DNA of 64,000 nt from Methylobacter sp015476545. GTDB lineage: Bacteria; Pseudomonadota; Gammaproteobacteria; Methylococcales; Methylomonadaceae. The number at the start of each line of letters is the position of its first letter. Position 1 is the stretch's first letter. Made by a program: the position numbers and the translations under genes. The stretch is from contig NZ_CP197401.1 in NCBI RefSeq assembly GCF_052162025.1, positions 2,728,001-2,792,000 of the forward strand, read 5' to 3'. The notes under the pieces are model-generated. The model did no database searches. It was given only the letters and a program-made list of their open reading frames with translations, and was not told the origin of the DNA. Shown here piece by piece: positions 1 to 8,265 of this stretch.

Positions 1-299
1 AAAAGGCGGGATTGAATGAGATCTATCAATTGTCAAAGCCGGAGCGGGAACTGTTAATGGAGGAATCCGGCTATCTGGCGGAAAACCTGGCCGCGCTTTA
101 CAAAGCCGACAAAATGAATATCGCCTCGATCGGCAACCTGGTGCCCCAACTGCATATTCATCACATCGTCCGCTACCGGACCGATAAAGCCTGGCCGGCG
201 CCCGTCTGGGGAAAATTCGACCCAATCCCCTACACACAGCAGCAAATTTTAGAAAATCTCAAGCTTATTGAAGACCGGTTAGGCGACCGCTTGAATTAA
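1..299 (+). CDS. HIT-family protein, C-terminal part (cut by window edge)
   Basis: The frame is open from the window edge (K-A-G-L-N-E-I-Y) to the stop at 297-299, so the true start lies upstream and roughly the first 40 residues are missing. The segment Q-L-H-I-H-H-I-V-R-Y-R is the histidine-triad signature of HIT nucleotide-binding proteins, followed by the A-W-P-A-P-V-W-G stretch seen in a proteobacterial HIT subgroup. HIT proteins hydrolyse or transfer nucleotides from mononucleotide derivatives; the substrate of this one cannot be read from sequence. An internal TTG at 12 is unlikely to be the start because the conserved protein extends further left. Confidence 0.85.
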   Translation, partial: KAGLNEIYQLSKPERELLMEESGYLAENLAALYKADKMNIASIGNLVPQLHIHHIVRYRTDKAWPAPVWGKFDPIPYTQQQILENLKLIEDRLGDRLN

Positions 300-702
300 C
301 CAGAAATGTGGCAAAAACACGCCTTTTCAGGTTTCGCCATATTCATGCTTGTCCACTGTTCTGCTTATTGGCGGCGATACGTTTCTGTCATTGCGCCTTA
401 TGCCGCTCAGTGGTTTTGCGTTGCATCCGTTTCGAAAGCAGATGCGTTCATACTGTAATTCCGGAGGTTTTTTAAGCGCTATTTAACTCTCGATCTTTAA
501 TTAAACATTGATTAAAAATATCGCCAGATTTACAGCAAACTTCGGATTTACCTGCAAATACTCTATAATTGGCTCTATTTTTGTTCATCTCCAGCAAAAT
601 TGTATAAGCCGGAATGCACAAAAGCTTAATAACAATGCAAATTTAATTCTGTATAACTTAAATATCAGATCTGAATAGGCCTTTTCCAAACGACAATAGG
701 CA
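300..702. other. Intergenic leader of the nagZ operon
   Basis: No gene is supported in these 403 bases. The right half is AT-rich. A TATAAT hexamer at 564-569, with a weak TTCGGA 17 bases upstream at 541-546, is the best promoter candidate for nagZ and would leave a leader of about 130 bases. No strong hairpin was seen. Confidence 0.4.
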
Positions 703-1719
703 ATGACACATAACTATCCTATCGGCCCGATTATGCTGGATGTTGAGGGTTTGACCCTGACGCCGCATGAAAAAGAAGTCATAAATCATCCCAATACCGG
801 TGCAGTCATACTTTTTTCGCGCAACTATGAAAGCCCCGAGCAAGTCACTGAACTGATCGCAAGCATTCGCGCTGCACGCCAAGGCGATCTACTGATTGCC
901 GTTGATCAGGAAGGCGGACGAGTTCAGCGTTTCCAGAAAGGTTTTACCCGCCTGCCGCCTGCGGCGCGTTATGCAGAAGCCCCTGAATTGGCCGAACCCG
1001 CCGGCTGGCTTATGGCTGCCGAACTGTTGGCTGTCGGCGTCGATTTCAGCTTTGCCCCCGTCCTGGATATTGATTGCGGTGTCAGCGAGATCATCGGCAA
1101 CCGCTCATTTTCAACAGATCATGAACTGGCAACACGCTTATCAAGCGCCTTCAGAAAAGGCATGCAGGCCGCCGGCATGGCCGCTACGGGGAAACACTTT
1201 CCGGGCCATGGCGCTGTAGCGCTGGATTCGCATCTTACGCTGCCCATAGATGAACGGGACATAGACAGCATCAGAAATAAAGACCTGCTGCCATTCAAGC
1301 AACTCATTACTGAAGGACTGGAAGGCATTATGCCCGCGCATGTGCTTTATCCCAACATCGATGCCAGCCCAGCCGGCTTTTCGCCGTTCTGGATACAACA
1401 AATTCTGCGCAGGGAATTAAACTTCAACGGCACAATTTTCAGCGACGACCTCACCATGGAAGGCGCCGCATCGGTCGGCGATTTCCCCGAACGTGCAAGG
1501 CTGGCACAACAGGCAGGCTGCGACATGATACTGGTCTGCAATAATCCGCGCGCTGCAGAGCAGGTGCTTGATTCGCTGCCCGTTACCCAAGATCCGCTCA
1601 GGGAACGACGCCTCAACAGCATGCGGGGTAAGCCGCAAATGGACCGCGAGCAGTTAATGAACTGCGAGAAATGGCAAAAAATCTCAGATCAAATTAACCA
1701 AACTTTTAATCATGCTTGA
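703..1719 (+). CDS. nagZ: Beta-N-acetylhexosaminidase NagZ (GH3)
   Basis: Cytoplasmic glycoside hydrolase family 3 enzyme that removes N-acetylglucosamine from anhydromuropeptides during peptidoglycan recycling. The 338 residues match the usual single-domain NagZ length. Visible motifs are V-D-Q-E-G-G-R at about 67-73, the substrate-binding K-H-F-P-G-H-G at 164-170, and S-D-D-L-T-M-E-G from 247, in which D248 is the expected nucleophile by comparison with E. coli NagZ. The ATG at 703 gives the family N-terminus. The 3' end overlaps the next gene by 8 bases, so the two are probably translationally coupled in a salvage operon. Confidence 0.95.
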   Translation: MTHNYPIGPIMLDVEGLTLTPHEKEVINHPNTGAVILFSRNYESPEQVTELIASIRAARQGDLLIAVDQEGGRVQRFQKGFTRLPPAARYAEAPELAEPAGWLMAAELLAVGVDFSFAPVLDIDCGVSEIIGNRSFSTDHELATRLSSAFRKGMQAAGMAATGKHFPGHGAVALDSHLTLPIDERDIDSIRNKDLLPFKQLITEGLEGIMPAHVLYPNIDASPAGFSPFWIQQILRRELNFNGTIFSDDLTMEGAASVGDFPERARLAQQAGCDMILVCNNPRAAEQVLDSLPVTQDPLRERRLNSMRGKPQMDREQLMNCEKWQKISDQINQTFNHA

Positions 1720-2251
1720 AGAAATCAAACACGTACAGGCTACCGCCGATTTACTGCACAGCGAACAGGAAGTTGAGGCCGCCCTGGATAAAATGGCTCA
1801 AGAAATCGATGCCGCACTCGCCGACCGCAACCCGTTATTCCTCTGCGTCATGAACGGAGGCATGGTTACGGCAGGCAAATTAATGACTCGCTTGAAGATA
1901 CCGCTGACGCTGGATGCCATCAATGCCAGCCGCTATCAGAACCAGACCTCGGGAGGCCACATCGAATGGATTCTTAAGCCAGGCGCCCCGCTTAAAGACA
2001 GAACAGTTCTTCTGGTCGACGATATTCTGGATGAAGGCATTACATTAAAGGCAATTTACCAATATTGCCTGGAGCAAGGCGCCAAGGCCGTCTTTACCGC
2101 CGTACTGGTCGATAAAATTCTCGATCATGAAAAACCGATAAAAGCAGATTTTGTCGGCCTGGAAGTTGAAAACCGTTACCTGTTCGGCTATGGCATGGAC
2201 TACAAGGGTTACTTACGCAATGCAGCCGGCATTTATGCCTGTAAAGAATAA
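1712..2251 (+). CDS. Hypoxanthine-guanine phosphoribosyltransferase
   Basis: A type I phosphoribosyltransferase of 179 residues that would convert hypoxanthine or guanine plus PRPP into IMP or GMP. The PRPP-binding loop reads V-L-L-V-D-D-I-L-D-E-G at about 99-109, with the paired acidic residues D103 and D104. It overlaps the end of nagZ and is followed 16 bases later by methylthioinosine phosphorylase. The phosphorylase releases hypoxanthine, so the pair would feed methylthioadenosine-derived purine straight back to IMP. The pathway link is inferred from order and family roles. Guanine versus hypoxanthine preference is not decidable here. Confidence 0.88.
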   Translation: MLEEIKHVQATADLLHSEQEVEAALDKMAQEIDAALADRNPLFLCVMNGGMVTAGKLMTRLKIPLTLDAINASRYQNQTSGGHIEWILKPGAPLKDRTVLLVDDILDEGITLKAIYQYCLEQGAKAVFTAVLVDKILDHEKPIKADFVGLEVENRYLFGYGMDYKGYLRNAAGIYACKE

Positions 2252-2267
2252 AAACGAGGAAACTATC

Positions 2268-3014
2268 ATGACCCAATTGGCCATCATCGGCGGTACAGGT
2301 CTTACCCAAATGCCTGAACTGAAAATCATCAAACGGGATCGGATCACCACGCCTTATGGATCGCCTTCGGCTGAGTATGTTACTGGCGAACTGAACGGCG
2401 TTGAAGTGGTATTCCTAGCCCGGCACGGCAATCCACACAGCATACCGCCTCATAAAATCAATTACCGGGCCAATATCTGGGGACTTAAGGAGCTGGGCAT
2501 TGAAGAAATCATTGCCGTGGCCGCAGTCGGCGGCATCACCGCTGAAATGGCGCCCGCCCATATCGCCATCCCGGATCAGATCATCGATTACACTTATGGC
2601 CGCAGCCATACTTTTTTTGAAGATGATGAAGATGCAGTGACCCACATAGACTTCACCTACCCTTACAGTCAAAAGCTGCGTTCGCGCTTGATCACTGCCG
2701 CAGCCCAAGCCAATATTAAAGTTTCCCCCCTAGGTACTTACGGTTGCAAACAAGGCCCGCGCCTGGAAACAGCCGCAGAAATTCAACGAATGGAACGCGA
2801 CGGCTGCGACCTGGTCGGCATGACCGGCATGCCGGAAGCGGCTCTGGCCAAGGAGCTGAATATGGACTACGCCACGGTTGCTGTGGTTGCCAACTGGGCT
2901 GCCGGCAAAACCGAAGGCGAAATTACCATGGCGGAAATTGAACACCATTTGCATACCGGCATGGCTAATGCGGCTGAAATTGTGAAAGCTTTTATTGCCT
3001 TGTCATATAGCTAA
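2268..3014 (+). CDS. S-methyl-5'-thioinosine phosphorylase (MTAP/PNP family)
   Basis: Phosphorolyses a methylthio-purine nucleoside to the base and 5-methylthioribose-1-phosphate. An open frame extends back to 2151 inside the previous gene, but ATG 2268 has a good Shine-Dalgarno (GAGGAA at 2256-2261) and gives the family start M-T-Q-L-A-I-I-G-G-T-G, 248 residues. The phosphate-binding G-G-T-G, the A-R-H-G-N segment and the N-Y-R-A-N motif are visible. The purine-site segment reads V-A-N209-W-A-A, with Asn where adenine-specific MTAPs carry Asp. This favours a 6-oxopurine, i.e. methylthioinosine, as in Pseudomonas MTIP, and so does the neighbouring hypoxanthine phosphoribosyltransferase. Specificity is an inference. 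Confidence 0.85.
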   Translation: MTQLAIIGGTGLTQMPELKIIKRDRITTPYGSPSAEYVTGELNGVEVVFLARHGNPHSIPPHKINYRANIWGLKELGIEEIIAVAAVGGITAEMAPAHIAIPDQIIDYTYGRSHTFFEDDEDAVTHIDFTYPYSQKLRSRLITAAAQANIKVSPLGTYGCKQGPRLETAAEIQRMERDGCDLVGMTGMPEAALAKELNMDYATVAVVANWAAGKTEGEITMAEIEHHLHTGMANAAEIVKAFIALSYS

Positions 3015-3083
3015 TATGGTATTGTTGAGTTATAGCATCAGCATCTGAATGAAAAAATAATCCAACAGACTGGCGCTTTAGAG

Positions 3084-3124
3084 CCTTTCAACTTAACAGT
3101 TAACGAAAACTGAAAGTTGAAAGG
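3084..3124 (+). terminator. Hairpin after the salvage operon
   Basis: An 11-bp perfect inverted repeat (3084-3094 with 3114-3124) encloses a second 5-bp stem, CAGTT 3097-3101 with AACTG 3108-3112. No U-tract follows, so it may be a Rho-independent-like stop for the upstream operon or a structural element ahead of the gltA promoter. Confidence 0.45.
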
Positions 3125-3134
3125 GAGATCCGGA

Positions 3135-3140
3135 TATAAT
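3135..3140 (+). promoter_or_regulatory. Candidate gltA -10 element
   Basis: A perfect TATAAT stands 85 bases before the gltA start. No convincing -35 lies 16-18 bases upstream (GAAAGT at 3112-3117), so an activator or an extended element would be needed. Confidence 0.4.
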
Positions 3141-3166
3141 GAACAATTAGTGAGAGAATAGCTTGC

Positions 3167-3200
3167 GGTAACCTTGGTAGTCTTCAATTTCAAGGTTACC
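3167..3200 (+). promoter_or_regulatory. Hairpin in the gltA leader
   Basis: A 10-bp perfect inverted repeat, GGTAACCTTG 3167-3176 with CAAGGTTACC 3191-3200 and a 14-base loop, sits directly upstream of the gltA ribosome binding site (GGAG 3211-3214). It falls inside the transcript expected from the candidate -10 at 3135, which suggests a leader structure rather than an operator. Function unknown. Confidence 0.45.
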
Positions 3201-3225
3201 TATTAGTTTTGGAGATTTAGTATAT

Positions 3226-4530
3226 ATGACCGATAGATTAAAGCCGCTAACCCCGGCTATATTGACCTTGGATGATAAGACTTACACATTGCCCACCTAT
3301 ATAGGAATTGAAGGTGAGAAAGCGATCGATATCTCCAAGCTTCGCAGCCAGACCGGTTATGTGACACTAGATGAGGGTTATGGAAATACAGGCGCCTGCG
3401 AAAGCGCCATCACCTATATTGACGGTGAAAAAGGCATTTTGCGTTACCGGGGCTATCCTATTGAAGAACTGGCTGAACATTCGCGCTTTGTCGAAGTCGC
3501 CTACCTGTTGCTGTATGGCGAACTGCCGACCGTGGAACAGCTGCAGCACTTCTCAACCGCATTGAATGACTCATCAATCATTCACGAAGACATGCACCAT
3601 TTTTTCAACGGTTTCCCGCGCGGCTCGCACCCCATGGGCATCCTGGCAACGATGGTCGCATCACTGTCGACTTTTTACCCGGTTTTCGACCGTCTCGATG
3701 AAGCATCCGAAATACAGATTGTAGCGAATCTGGTTTCGCAGGTACGCACTATCGCGGCCTTCTCTTACAAAAAATCGATAGGTGAACCGCTGGTCTATCC
3801 ATCCCACACGCTATCCTACGTCCGCAACTTTCTGAACATGATGTTCGCGTCGCCGGTACGCGATTACCAACTGGACGATGATATCGTGCGCGCGATCGAT
3901 ATGCTGCTGATATTGCATGCCGACCACGAACAGAACTGCAGCACGTCTTCTGTCCGTACCGCAGGCTCCAGCATGGCGAATGTCTATGCCGTTATCTCGG
4001 CCGGCATTTCCGCATTATGGGGACCAAGGCACGGCGGGGCCAATCAGGAAGTGATCAAGATGCTGGAGCAAATACATGCTGAAGGCGGAGACGGTACCGA
4101 ATTCATCAACGAAGCCAAAAACAAGTATTCGTCCAAGCGCCTGATGGGCTTTGGTCACAGGGTTTATAAGAATTATGATCCGCGCGCCACTGTACTGAAA
4201 AAACATTGCGACGTGCTGCTCAACAAGCCTGGCATCAAAGACCCTCTGCTGGATATTGCCAGACGAATCGAAGAAGTCGCGCTGAATGACGACTATTTCA
4301 TTTCTCGCAAGCTTTATCCGAACGTCGACTTTTATTCAGGCCTGATACTGCGCGCAGCCGGCATTCCTACCAATATGTTTACTGTCCTGTTTGCTATTGG
4401 CCGTATGCCTGGATGGCTGGCTCACTGGCGTGAAATGATACATGGCGAGCGTGTTGCTATTTATCGCCCCCGTCAGATCTATGTCGGCGAATCTATACGC
4501 CATTACCGCGATATCAAAGATCGCACCTGA
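3226..4530 (+). CDS. gltA: Citrate synthase (type II)
   Basis: Condenses acetyl-CoA and oxaloacetate to citrate at the entry of the TCA cycle. The 434 residues are typical of the hexameric proteobacterial type. The active-site segments H-A-D-H-E-Q-N-C-S-T, M-G-F-G-H-R-V-Y (H311) and P-N-V-D-F-Y-S-G (D368) are all present, the latter two matching E. coli H305 and D362 with a constant offset of 6. ATG 3226 follows GGAG with an 11-base gap. The gene appears monocistronic, with a hairpin-rich leader and a GC-rich hairpin downstream at 4626-4650. Confidence 0.97.
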   Translation: MTDRLKPLTPAILTLDDKTYTLPTYIGIEGEKAIDISKLRSQTGYVTLDEGYGNTGACESAITYIDGEKGILRYRGYPIEELAEHSRFVEVAYLLLYGELPTVEQLQHFSTALNDSSIIHEDMHHFFNGFPRGSHPMGILATMVASLSTFYPVFDRLDEASEIQIVANLVSQVRTIAAFSYKKSIGEPLVYPSHTLSYVRNFLNMMFASPVRDYQLDDDIVRAIDMLLILHADHEQNCSTSSVRTAGSSMANVYAVISAGISALWGPRHGGANQEVIKMLEQIHAEGGDGTEFINEAKNKYSSKRLMGFGHRVYKNYDPRATVLKKHCDVLLNKPGIKDPLLDIARRIEEVALNDDYFISRKLYPNVDFYSGLILRAAGIPTNMFTVLFAIGRMPGWLAHWREMIHGERVAIYRPRQIYVGESIRHYRDIKDRT

Positions 4531-4625
4531 CAATGACGTTCTATTGGCCGGTTTTAAAAGCTTGCTTTTGAGCCACAAACAAGCAAAACCGCATGCTGAA
4601 GCAAGGCTAAATACAAACTATCTTT

Positions 4626-4650
4626 GGGCGACCAGCCAAACCGGTCGCCC
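4626..4650. terminator. Hairpin between gltA and the converging small gene
   Basis: GGGCGACC (4626-4633) pairs with GGTCGCCC (4643-4650) across a 9-base loop. The T-run on the gltA side is short (TTCT). It lies between convergent genes and could serve both. Confidence 0.55.
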
Positions 4651-4693
4651 TTCTGAAGATTAAGCCCAGGCAATTATCTTTTTCAATTAATAG

Positions 4694-4987
4694 CTAGAAG
4701 TCGAGATCAGACTCGTCGAATTCAGACTCATCAAGACCATCTAACTGCTCTTTCAAGCGCTTCTTTTCCCAATAGATCTCGATCTTTCTGCGAGCATCCC
4801 TTTTTATCGCTTCTTTTTCAACGCCATCGGAAAATGAAGCATATTCACTATCTTCAAACAGCTCTTCATCTTCATGTTCGATGTCTGCGCTATTTCTTGA
4901 ACGGGTTTTGACAACCGATTTTGAGGATGTTTTAGACATTTTTGAACTCACATTAAAGAACTTTTTAATTTCTACCATGATGAACAC
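4694..4987 (-). CDS. PA3496-like small acidic/basic protein
   Basis: A highly charged protein of up to 97 residues. The C-terminal core K-R-D-A-R-R-K-I-E-I-Y-W-E-K-K-R-L-K resembles the PA3496-type family of small proteins tentatively linked to envelope integrity, and is followed by an acidic tail of D, E and S. The true start is uncertain. ATG at 4987 gives the full frame; an internal ATG at 4937-4939 (M17) would give an 81-residue form beginning M-S-K-T-S-S-K, which looks more like the family. Neither has a strong ribosome binding site. Function not established. Confidence 0.6.
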   Translation of the reverse strand: MFIMVEIKKFFNVSSKMSKTSSKSVVKTRSRNSADIEHEDEELFEDSEYASFSDGVEKEAIKRDARRKIEIYWEKKRLKEQLDGLDESEFDESDLDF

Positions 4988-5188
4988 ATGGATAAGAAAA
5001 AATTACTATTACAATTTCAGCCTTAAATAGACTATTAACCTATATATTTTGTCAAGATTTATTTAAGAATTGTTTAAATCTTTGCTACAAGGACATCATA
5101 GTCAAGGATTAGTTTAACGCCATCCTTTTTGGCCCATGCATTCCATCGCCGCCAGCTTCAGATTGACTTTTATGGGGTCGCCTAGCGA

Positions 5189-6130
5189 CTAGCCTTTACC
5201 GCGCGTGCGCGTACGGCTGGGGTGGAATGATGATTTATCTTTAACCGTTGCCAACGTTTCAATGCGTTTTTCAATAAATTGAATGATCAGATCGGCGATA
5301 TCCTTGCCGCTGGTTTGTTCGATACCACGCAATCCGGGCGATGAATTGACTTCCATAATTACAGGGCCGTGATTGGAACGCAGCATATCCACACCGCAGA
5401 CATTCAGCCCCATGATTTTGGCAGCCCGCACAGCGGTAGAGCGTTCTTCCGGCGTCAATCGAACCAATGAAGCCGTTCCGCCGCGGTGCAAATTAGAGCG
5501 GAACTCACCCGCCGCACTCTGACGCCTCATGGCGGCCACCACTTTATCGCCAACCACAAAACAGCGTATATCGCTACCCTCGGCTTCCTTAATAAATTCC
5601 TGTACCATAATATTGGCTTTGAGCCCCATAAAGGCCTGAATAACACTTTCGGCCGCATTATGGGTTTCGGCCAATACCACGCCTATCCCCTGCGTACCTT
5701 CCAGTAATTTAATAACCAGTGGCGCGCCGCCCACTTGAGAGATTAAATCCTCAATATCATCCGGATTGTTGGCAAAACCGGTTACTGGCAAGCCTATGCC
5801 TTTTCGCGCCAACAACTGTATTGAGCGCAGTTTGTCGCGTGAGCGTGATATGGCTACCGATTCATTCAACGGGAACACATTCATCATTTCAAATTGCCTT
5901 AACACTGCAGTACCGTAAAATGTAACTGAAGCTCCAATACGGGGGATAACAGCATCAAACCCTGTCAGGTCCTCACCCCGATAATGGATGGATGGATTAT
6001 GCGAAGTAATGTTCATATAACAACGCAAAACATCCAAAACCCGTACCTCATGGCCGCGCGCCTCTGCGGCTTCAACCAACCGAGCGGTTGAATATAATTT
6101 AGAGTTACGAGACAAAATAGCAATTTTCAT
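5189..6130 (-). CDS. rimK: RimK-type ATP-grasp alpha-L-glutamate ligase
   Basis: RimK adds glutamate residues to the C-terminus of ribosomal protein S6 and can make poly-glutamate. The frame opens with a GTG at 6148, but ATG 6128-6130 gives the family start M-K-I-A-I-L-S-R, 313 residues, with GAGGAA a dozen bases upstream. The N-terminal pre-ATP-grasp fold is followed by ATP-grasp elements: the K-L-L-E-G-T-Q-G-I-G-V loop, V-Q-E-F-I-K-E-A, and the metal-binding M-E-V-N-S-S-P-G near residue 260. The C-terminal tail is basic. The gene stands alone, without the RimA/RimB partners seen in Pseudomonas, so the substrate is inferred from family only. Confidence 0.9.
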   Translation of the reverse strand: MKIAILSRNSKLYSTARLVEAAEARGHEVRVLDVLRCYMNITSHNPSIHYRGEDLTGFDAVIPRIGASVTFYGTAVLRQFEMMNVFPLNESVAISRSRDKLRSIQLLARKGIGLPVTGFANNPDDIEDLISQVGGAPLVIKLLEGTQGIGVVLAETHNAAESVIQAFMGLKANIMVQEFIKEAEGSDIRCFVVGDKVVAAMRRQSAAGEFRSNLHRGGTASLVRLTPEERSTAVRAAKIMGLNVCGVDMLRSNHGPVIMEVNSSPGLRGIEQTSGKDIADLIIQFIEKRIETLATVKDKSSFHPSRTRTRGKG

Positions 6131-6397
6131 AAAAAGGCAGTTCCTCACACATTAAGATAAATCATATTTTGTCATGAAATATCCAGGCAAGCATTAGAAA
6201 TAACAGCAACTCAGCAAGGGTCGCCCAGTTTTTTAAGATAAACTTAAAAATAAAAGCTTAAGGCACGGAATCATTAAGCAGGGCAAAATAAAACGGCAAT
6301 TATCATTGTTCCCGTTAAAACGATGAGATAACAAAGAAAGGAATTTTTAAAAACGCTTTTTTTAAAATAAAAAACCATATCATCAATACGGAATTGC

Positions 6398-6937
6398 ATG
6401 TCCTGGCAAATAACCACCTCGAACAATAGAAAAACGCATTTACAGCCCGGAAACATCGGTCTGATGTTGCTATTTACCAGCTTATTCAGCGGCTGTACCT
6501 CGGTAACCACAGCACCCTCCATCTACAAATCGCCTTATCCTTACAAATCCCCCGCTTATTCTCATAGCGCGCCTTATAACCGGCCTTATACAGTGAAAGG
6601 CAAAACATACTATCCACTCCCTTCAGCGGAAGGCTATAAAGAACAAGGGATCGCTACCTGGTATGGTTCGGAATCCGGCAATCGCACCGCCATGGGAACA
6701 CGTTTTAGACCGCACGGCCTGACAGCCGCTCACAGAATATTGCCATTACCGACCAAGGTACGTGTGACTAATCTGCGTAATGGTCGTTACGTTGATGTAA
6801 TAGTGAATGACCGCGGCCCCTTTAAAAACGGCATCTTGATCGATCTGTCAAAAGGAGCCGCAAGGAAAATCGGCTTGCGGGGGAATACAGAAGTGGAAGT
6901 CGAGTATCTGGAAGATCAAGCAAGCCTTAATGAATAA
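6398..6937 (+). CDS. rlpA: RlpA-like septal lipoprotein, no SPOR domain
   Basis: A 179-residue predicted outer-membrane lipoprotein with a hydrophobic segment ending in the lipobox L-F-S-G-C, a P/Y/S-rich linker, then a double-psi beta-barrel domain (G-I-A-T-W-Y-G through V-N-D-R-G-P-F and I-D-L-S). RlpA acts as a lytic transglycosylase on glycan strands lacking stem peptides in Pseudomonas, whereas E. coli RlpA is thought inactive. There is no C-terminal SPOR domain, so septal targeting by denuded glycan is not expected. The conserved H112 of T-A-A-H is present, but the acidic residue usually 11 positions earlier is T101. Activity is therefore doubtful. Confidence 0.85.
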   Translation: MSWQITTSNNRKTHLQPGNIGLMLLFTSLFSGCTSVTTAPSIYKSPYPYKSPAYSHSAPYNRPYTVKGKTYYPLPSAEGYKEQGIATWYGSESGNRTAMGTRFRPHGLTAAHRILPLPTKVRVTNLRNGRYVDVIVNDRGPFKNGILIDLSKGAARKIGLRGNTEVEVEYLEDQASLNE

Positions 6938-6961
6938 ATAACCCTGTTGCTGCCAAAAGGC

Positions 6962-7300
6962 TCAGCCCGGAGGCCATTTCATCTGGCGTCCGCCCAACAG
7001 ATGCAAATGCAGGTGATAGACTTCCTGCCCACCCTGCTTATTGCAGCTGATTGCCGTTCTGTAGCCATTTTCAGACAAGCCTTCCTGCTTCGCCAACTTT
7101 ATGACGGTCTGCAACAGGCGGCCGGCCAGTTGGACATCATCCAAATCATTCAATGTGGCGATATGTGTTTTAGGGATCACGAGAATATGCACAGGAGCCT
7201 GCGGATTGATATCCCTGAATGCCAGAACATGCTCGTCTTCAAAAACCACATCGGGCTTAATTTCGCCCGCAACCATCTTGCAAAACAAACAATCAGCCAT
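6962..7300 (-). CDS. HinT-type histidine triad nucleotide-binding protein
   Basis: A cytoplasmic HIT protein of 112 residues, likely a purine phosphoramidase. It starts M-A-D-C-L-F-C-K-M, has the central H-I-L-V-I-P-K-T-H-I strand and ends with the triad H-L-H-L-H-L-L-G-G. The gene follows recR on the same strand with 23 bases between them and converges on rlpA. It may be co-transcribed with dnaX-ybaB-recR. Confidence 0.93.
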   Translation of the reverse strand: MADCLFCKMVAGEIKPDVVFEDEHVLAFRDINPQAPVHILVIPKTHIATLNDLDDVQLAGRLLQTVIKLAKQEGLSENGYRTAISCNKQGGQEVYHLHLHLLGGRQMKWPPG

Positions 7301-7323
7301 ATTTTTCCCCTTGAATATTGAAT

Positions 7324-7920
7324 CTAAATCTGTTTTCTTCCATTAAAGGCGTGCGATAAGGTGCTGCTGTCAATATACTCCAATTCTCCGCCCATCGGTA
7401 CGCCATGAGCGATTCTGCTGGCCTGCACATGATATTTTTTGGCCAGTTCGCCGATAAAATAGGCCGTTGCCTCGCCTTCTACCGTTAAATTCGTAGCCAA
7501 TATCAATTCCTTGACACTGCCTGTCGCAAGCCGCTGTTCCAGCACATCCAGACCGAGTTCATCAGGACCGATGCCATCCAACGGAGATAATCTTCCATGC
7601 AAGACAAAATAGCGCCCTTTGAATGCAGTAGATTGATCAATGATCCAGACATCAGCCGGATTCTCAACGATACAGATGACGGAATCATCCCGTGAACTAT
7701 CGGCACAGATTTCGCAGAGGTTATCTTCGGTCAGCGTACGGCACTCGCGGCAATAGCCAATTTCATCAACAGCCCGCAATAGCGTCTCGGCCAGTATTCT
7801 GGCTCCATCACGGTTGCGCTGCAGCAATTGGAAAGCCATGCGTTGCGCGGTTTTCGGCCCTACGCCTGGCAAGCAGCATAAATTCTGTATCAACTGCCCT
7901 AACAAGCCCCTTTTCTGCAT
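7324..7920 (-). CDS. recR: Recombination mediator RecR
   Basis: With RecO and RecF, RecR helps RecA load on single-stranded DNA covered by SSB. The 198 residues show the expected order: a helix-hairpin-helix (L-P-G-V-G-P-K-T-A-Q-R), a four-cysteine zinc finger (C-R-E-C-R-T-L-T-E...C-E-I-C), and a Toprim domain (I-C-I-V-E-N-P-A-D-V, then L-H-G-R-L-S-P-L-D-G-I-G). It begins one base after the ybaB stop, as in the conserved dnaX-ybaB-recR operon. Confidence 0.96.
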   Translation of the reverse strand: MQKRGLLGQLIQNLCCLPGVGPKTAQRMAFQLLQRNRDGARILAETLLRAVDEIGYCRECRTLTEDNLCEICADSSRDDSVICIVENPADVWIIDQSTAFKGRYFVLHGRLSPLDGIGPDELGLDVLEQRLATGSVKELILATNLTVEGEATAYFIGELAKKYHVQASRIAHGVPMGGELEYIDSSTLSHAFNGRKQI

Positions 7921-7921
7921 A

Positions 7922-8245
7922 TTAAAAAGGCATCTGGAACCCGGGCGGCAATGGAATGCCAGATGTTAGCTCAGCCATTTTTTCTTGCTTCATTTTTGCC
8001 ACTTTATTGACAGCGTCATTAATGGCGGCCGCAACCATATCTTCCAGCATATCCTTATCTTCACCCAGCAAAGAATCATCAATAGTGACTTTTCTGGCTT
8101 CTCGCTTACCGGTCATCAAGATGGTGACCAGACCGCCGCCGGCCTCCCCCATCACCTGCATGGAAGCAAGCTCTTCTTGCGCTTTTTTGATGTCTTCCTG
8201 CATTTTTTGGGCTTGCTGCATGAGGTTACCCAGTGCATTTTTCAT
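7922..8245 (-). CDS. ybaB: YbaB/EbfC family nucleoid-associated protein
   Basis: A small dimeric DNA-binding protein of 107 residues with an N-terminal amphipathic helix rich in K, Q and E, then V-M-G-E-A-G-G-G-L-V-T and D-D-S-L-L-G-E-D-K-D-M-L-E-D, typical of the family. It lies 20 bases after dnaX and directly before recR. Its cellular role is not settled beyond nucleoid association. Confidence 0.94.
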   Translation of the reverse strand: MKNALGNLMQQAQKMQEDIKKAQEELASMQVMGEAGGGLVTILMTGKREARKVTIDDSLLGEDKDMLEDMVAAAINDAVNKVAKMKQEKMAELTSGIPLPPGFQMPF

Positions 8246-8265
8246 TGTCGCTCTCCTTTATGTTG

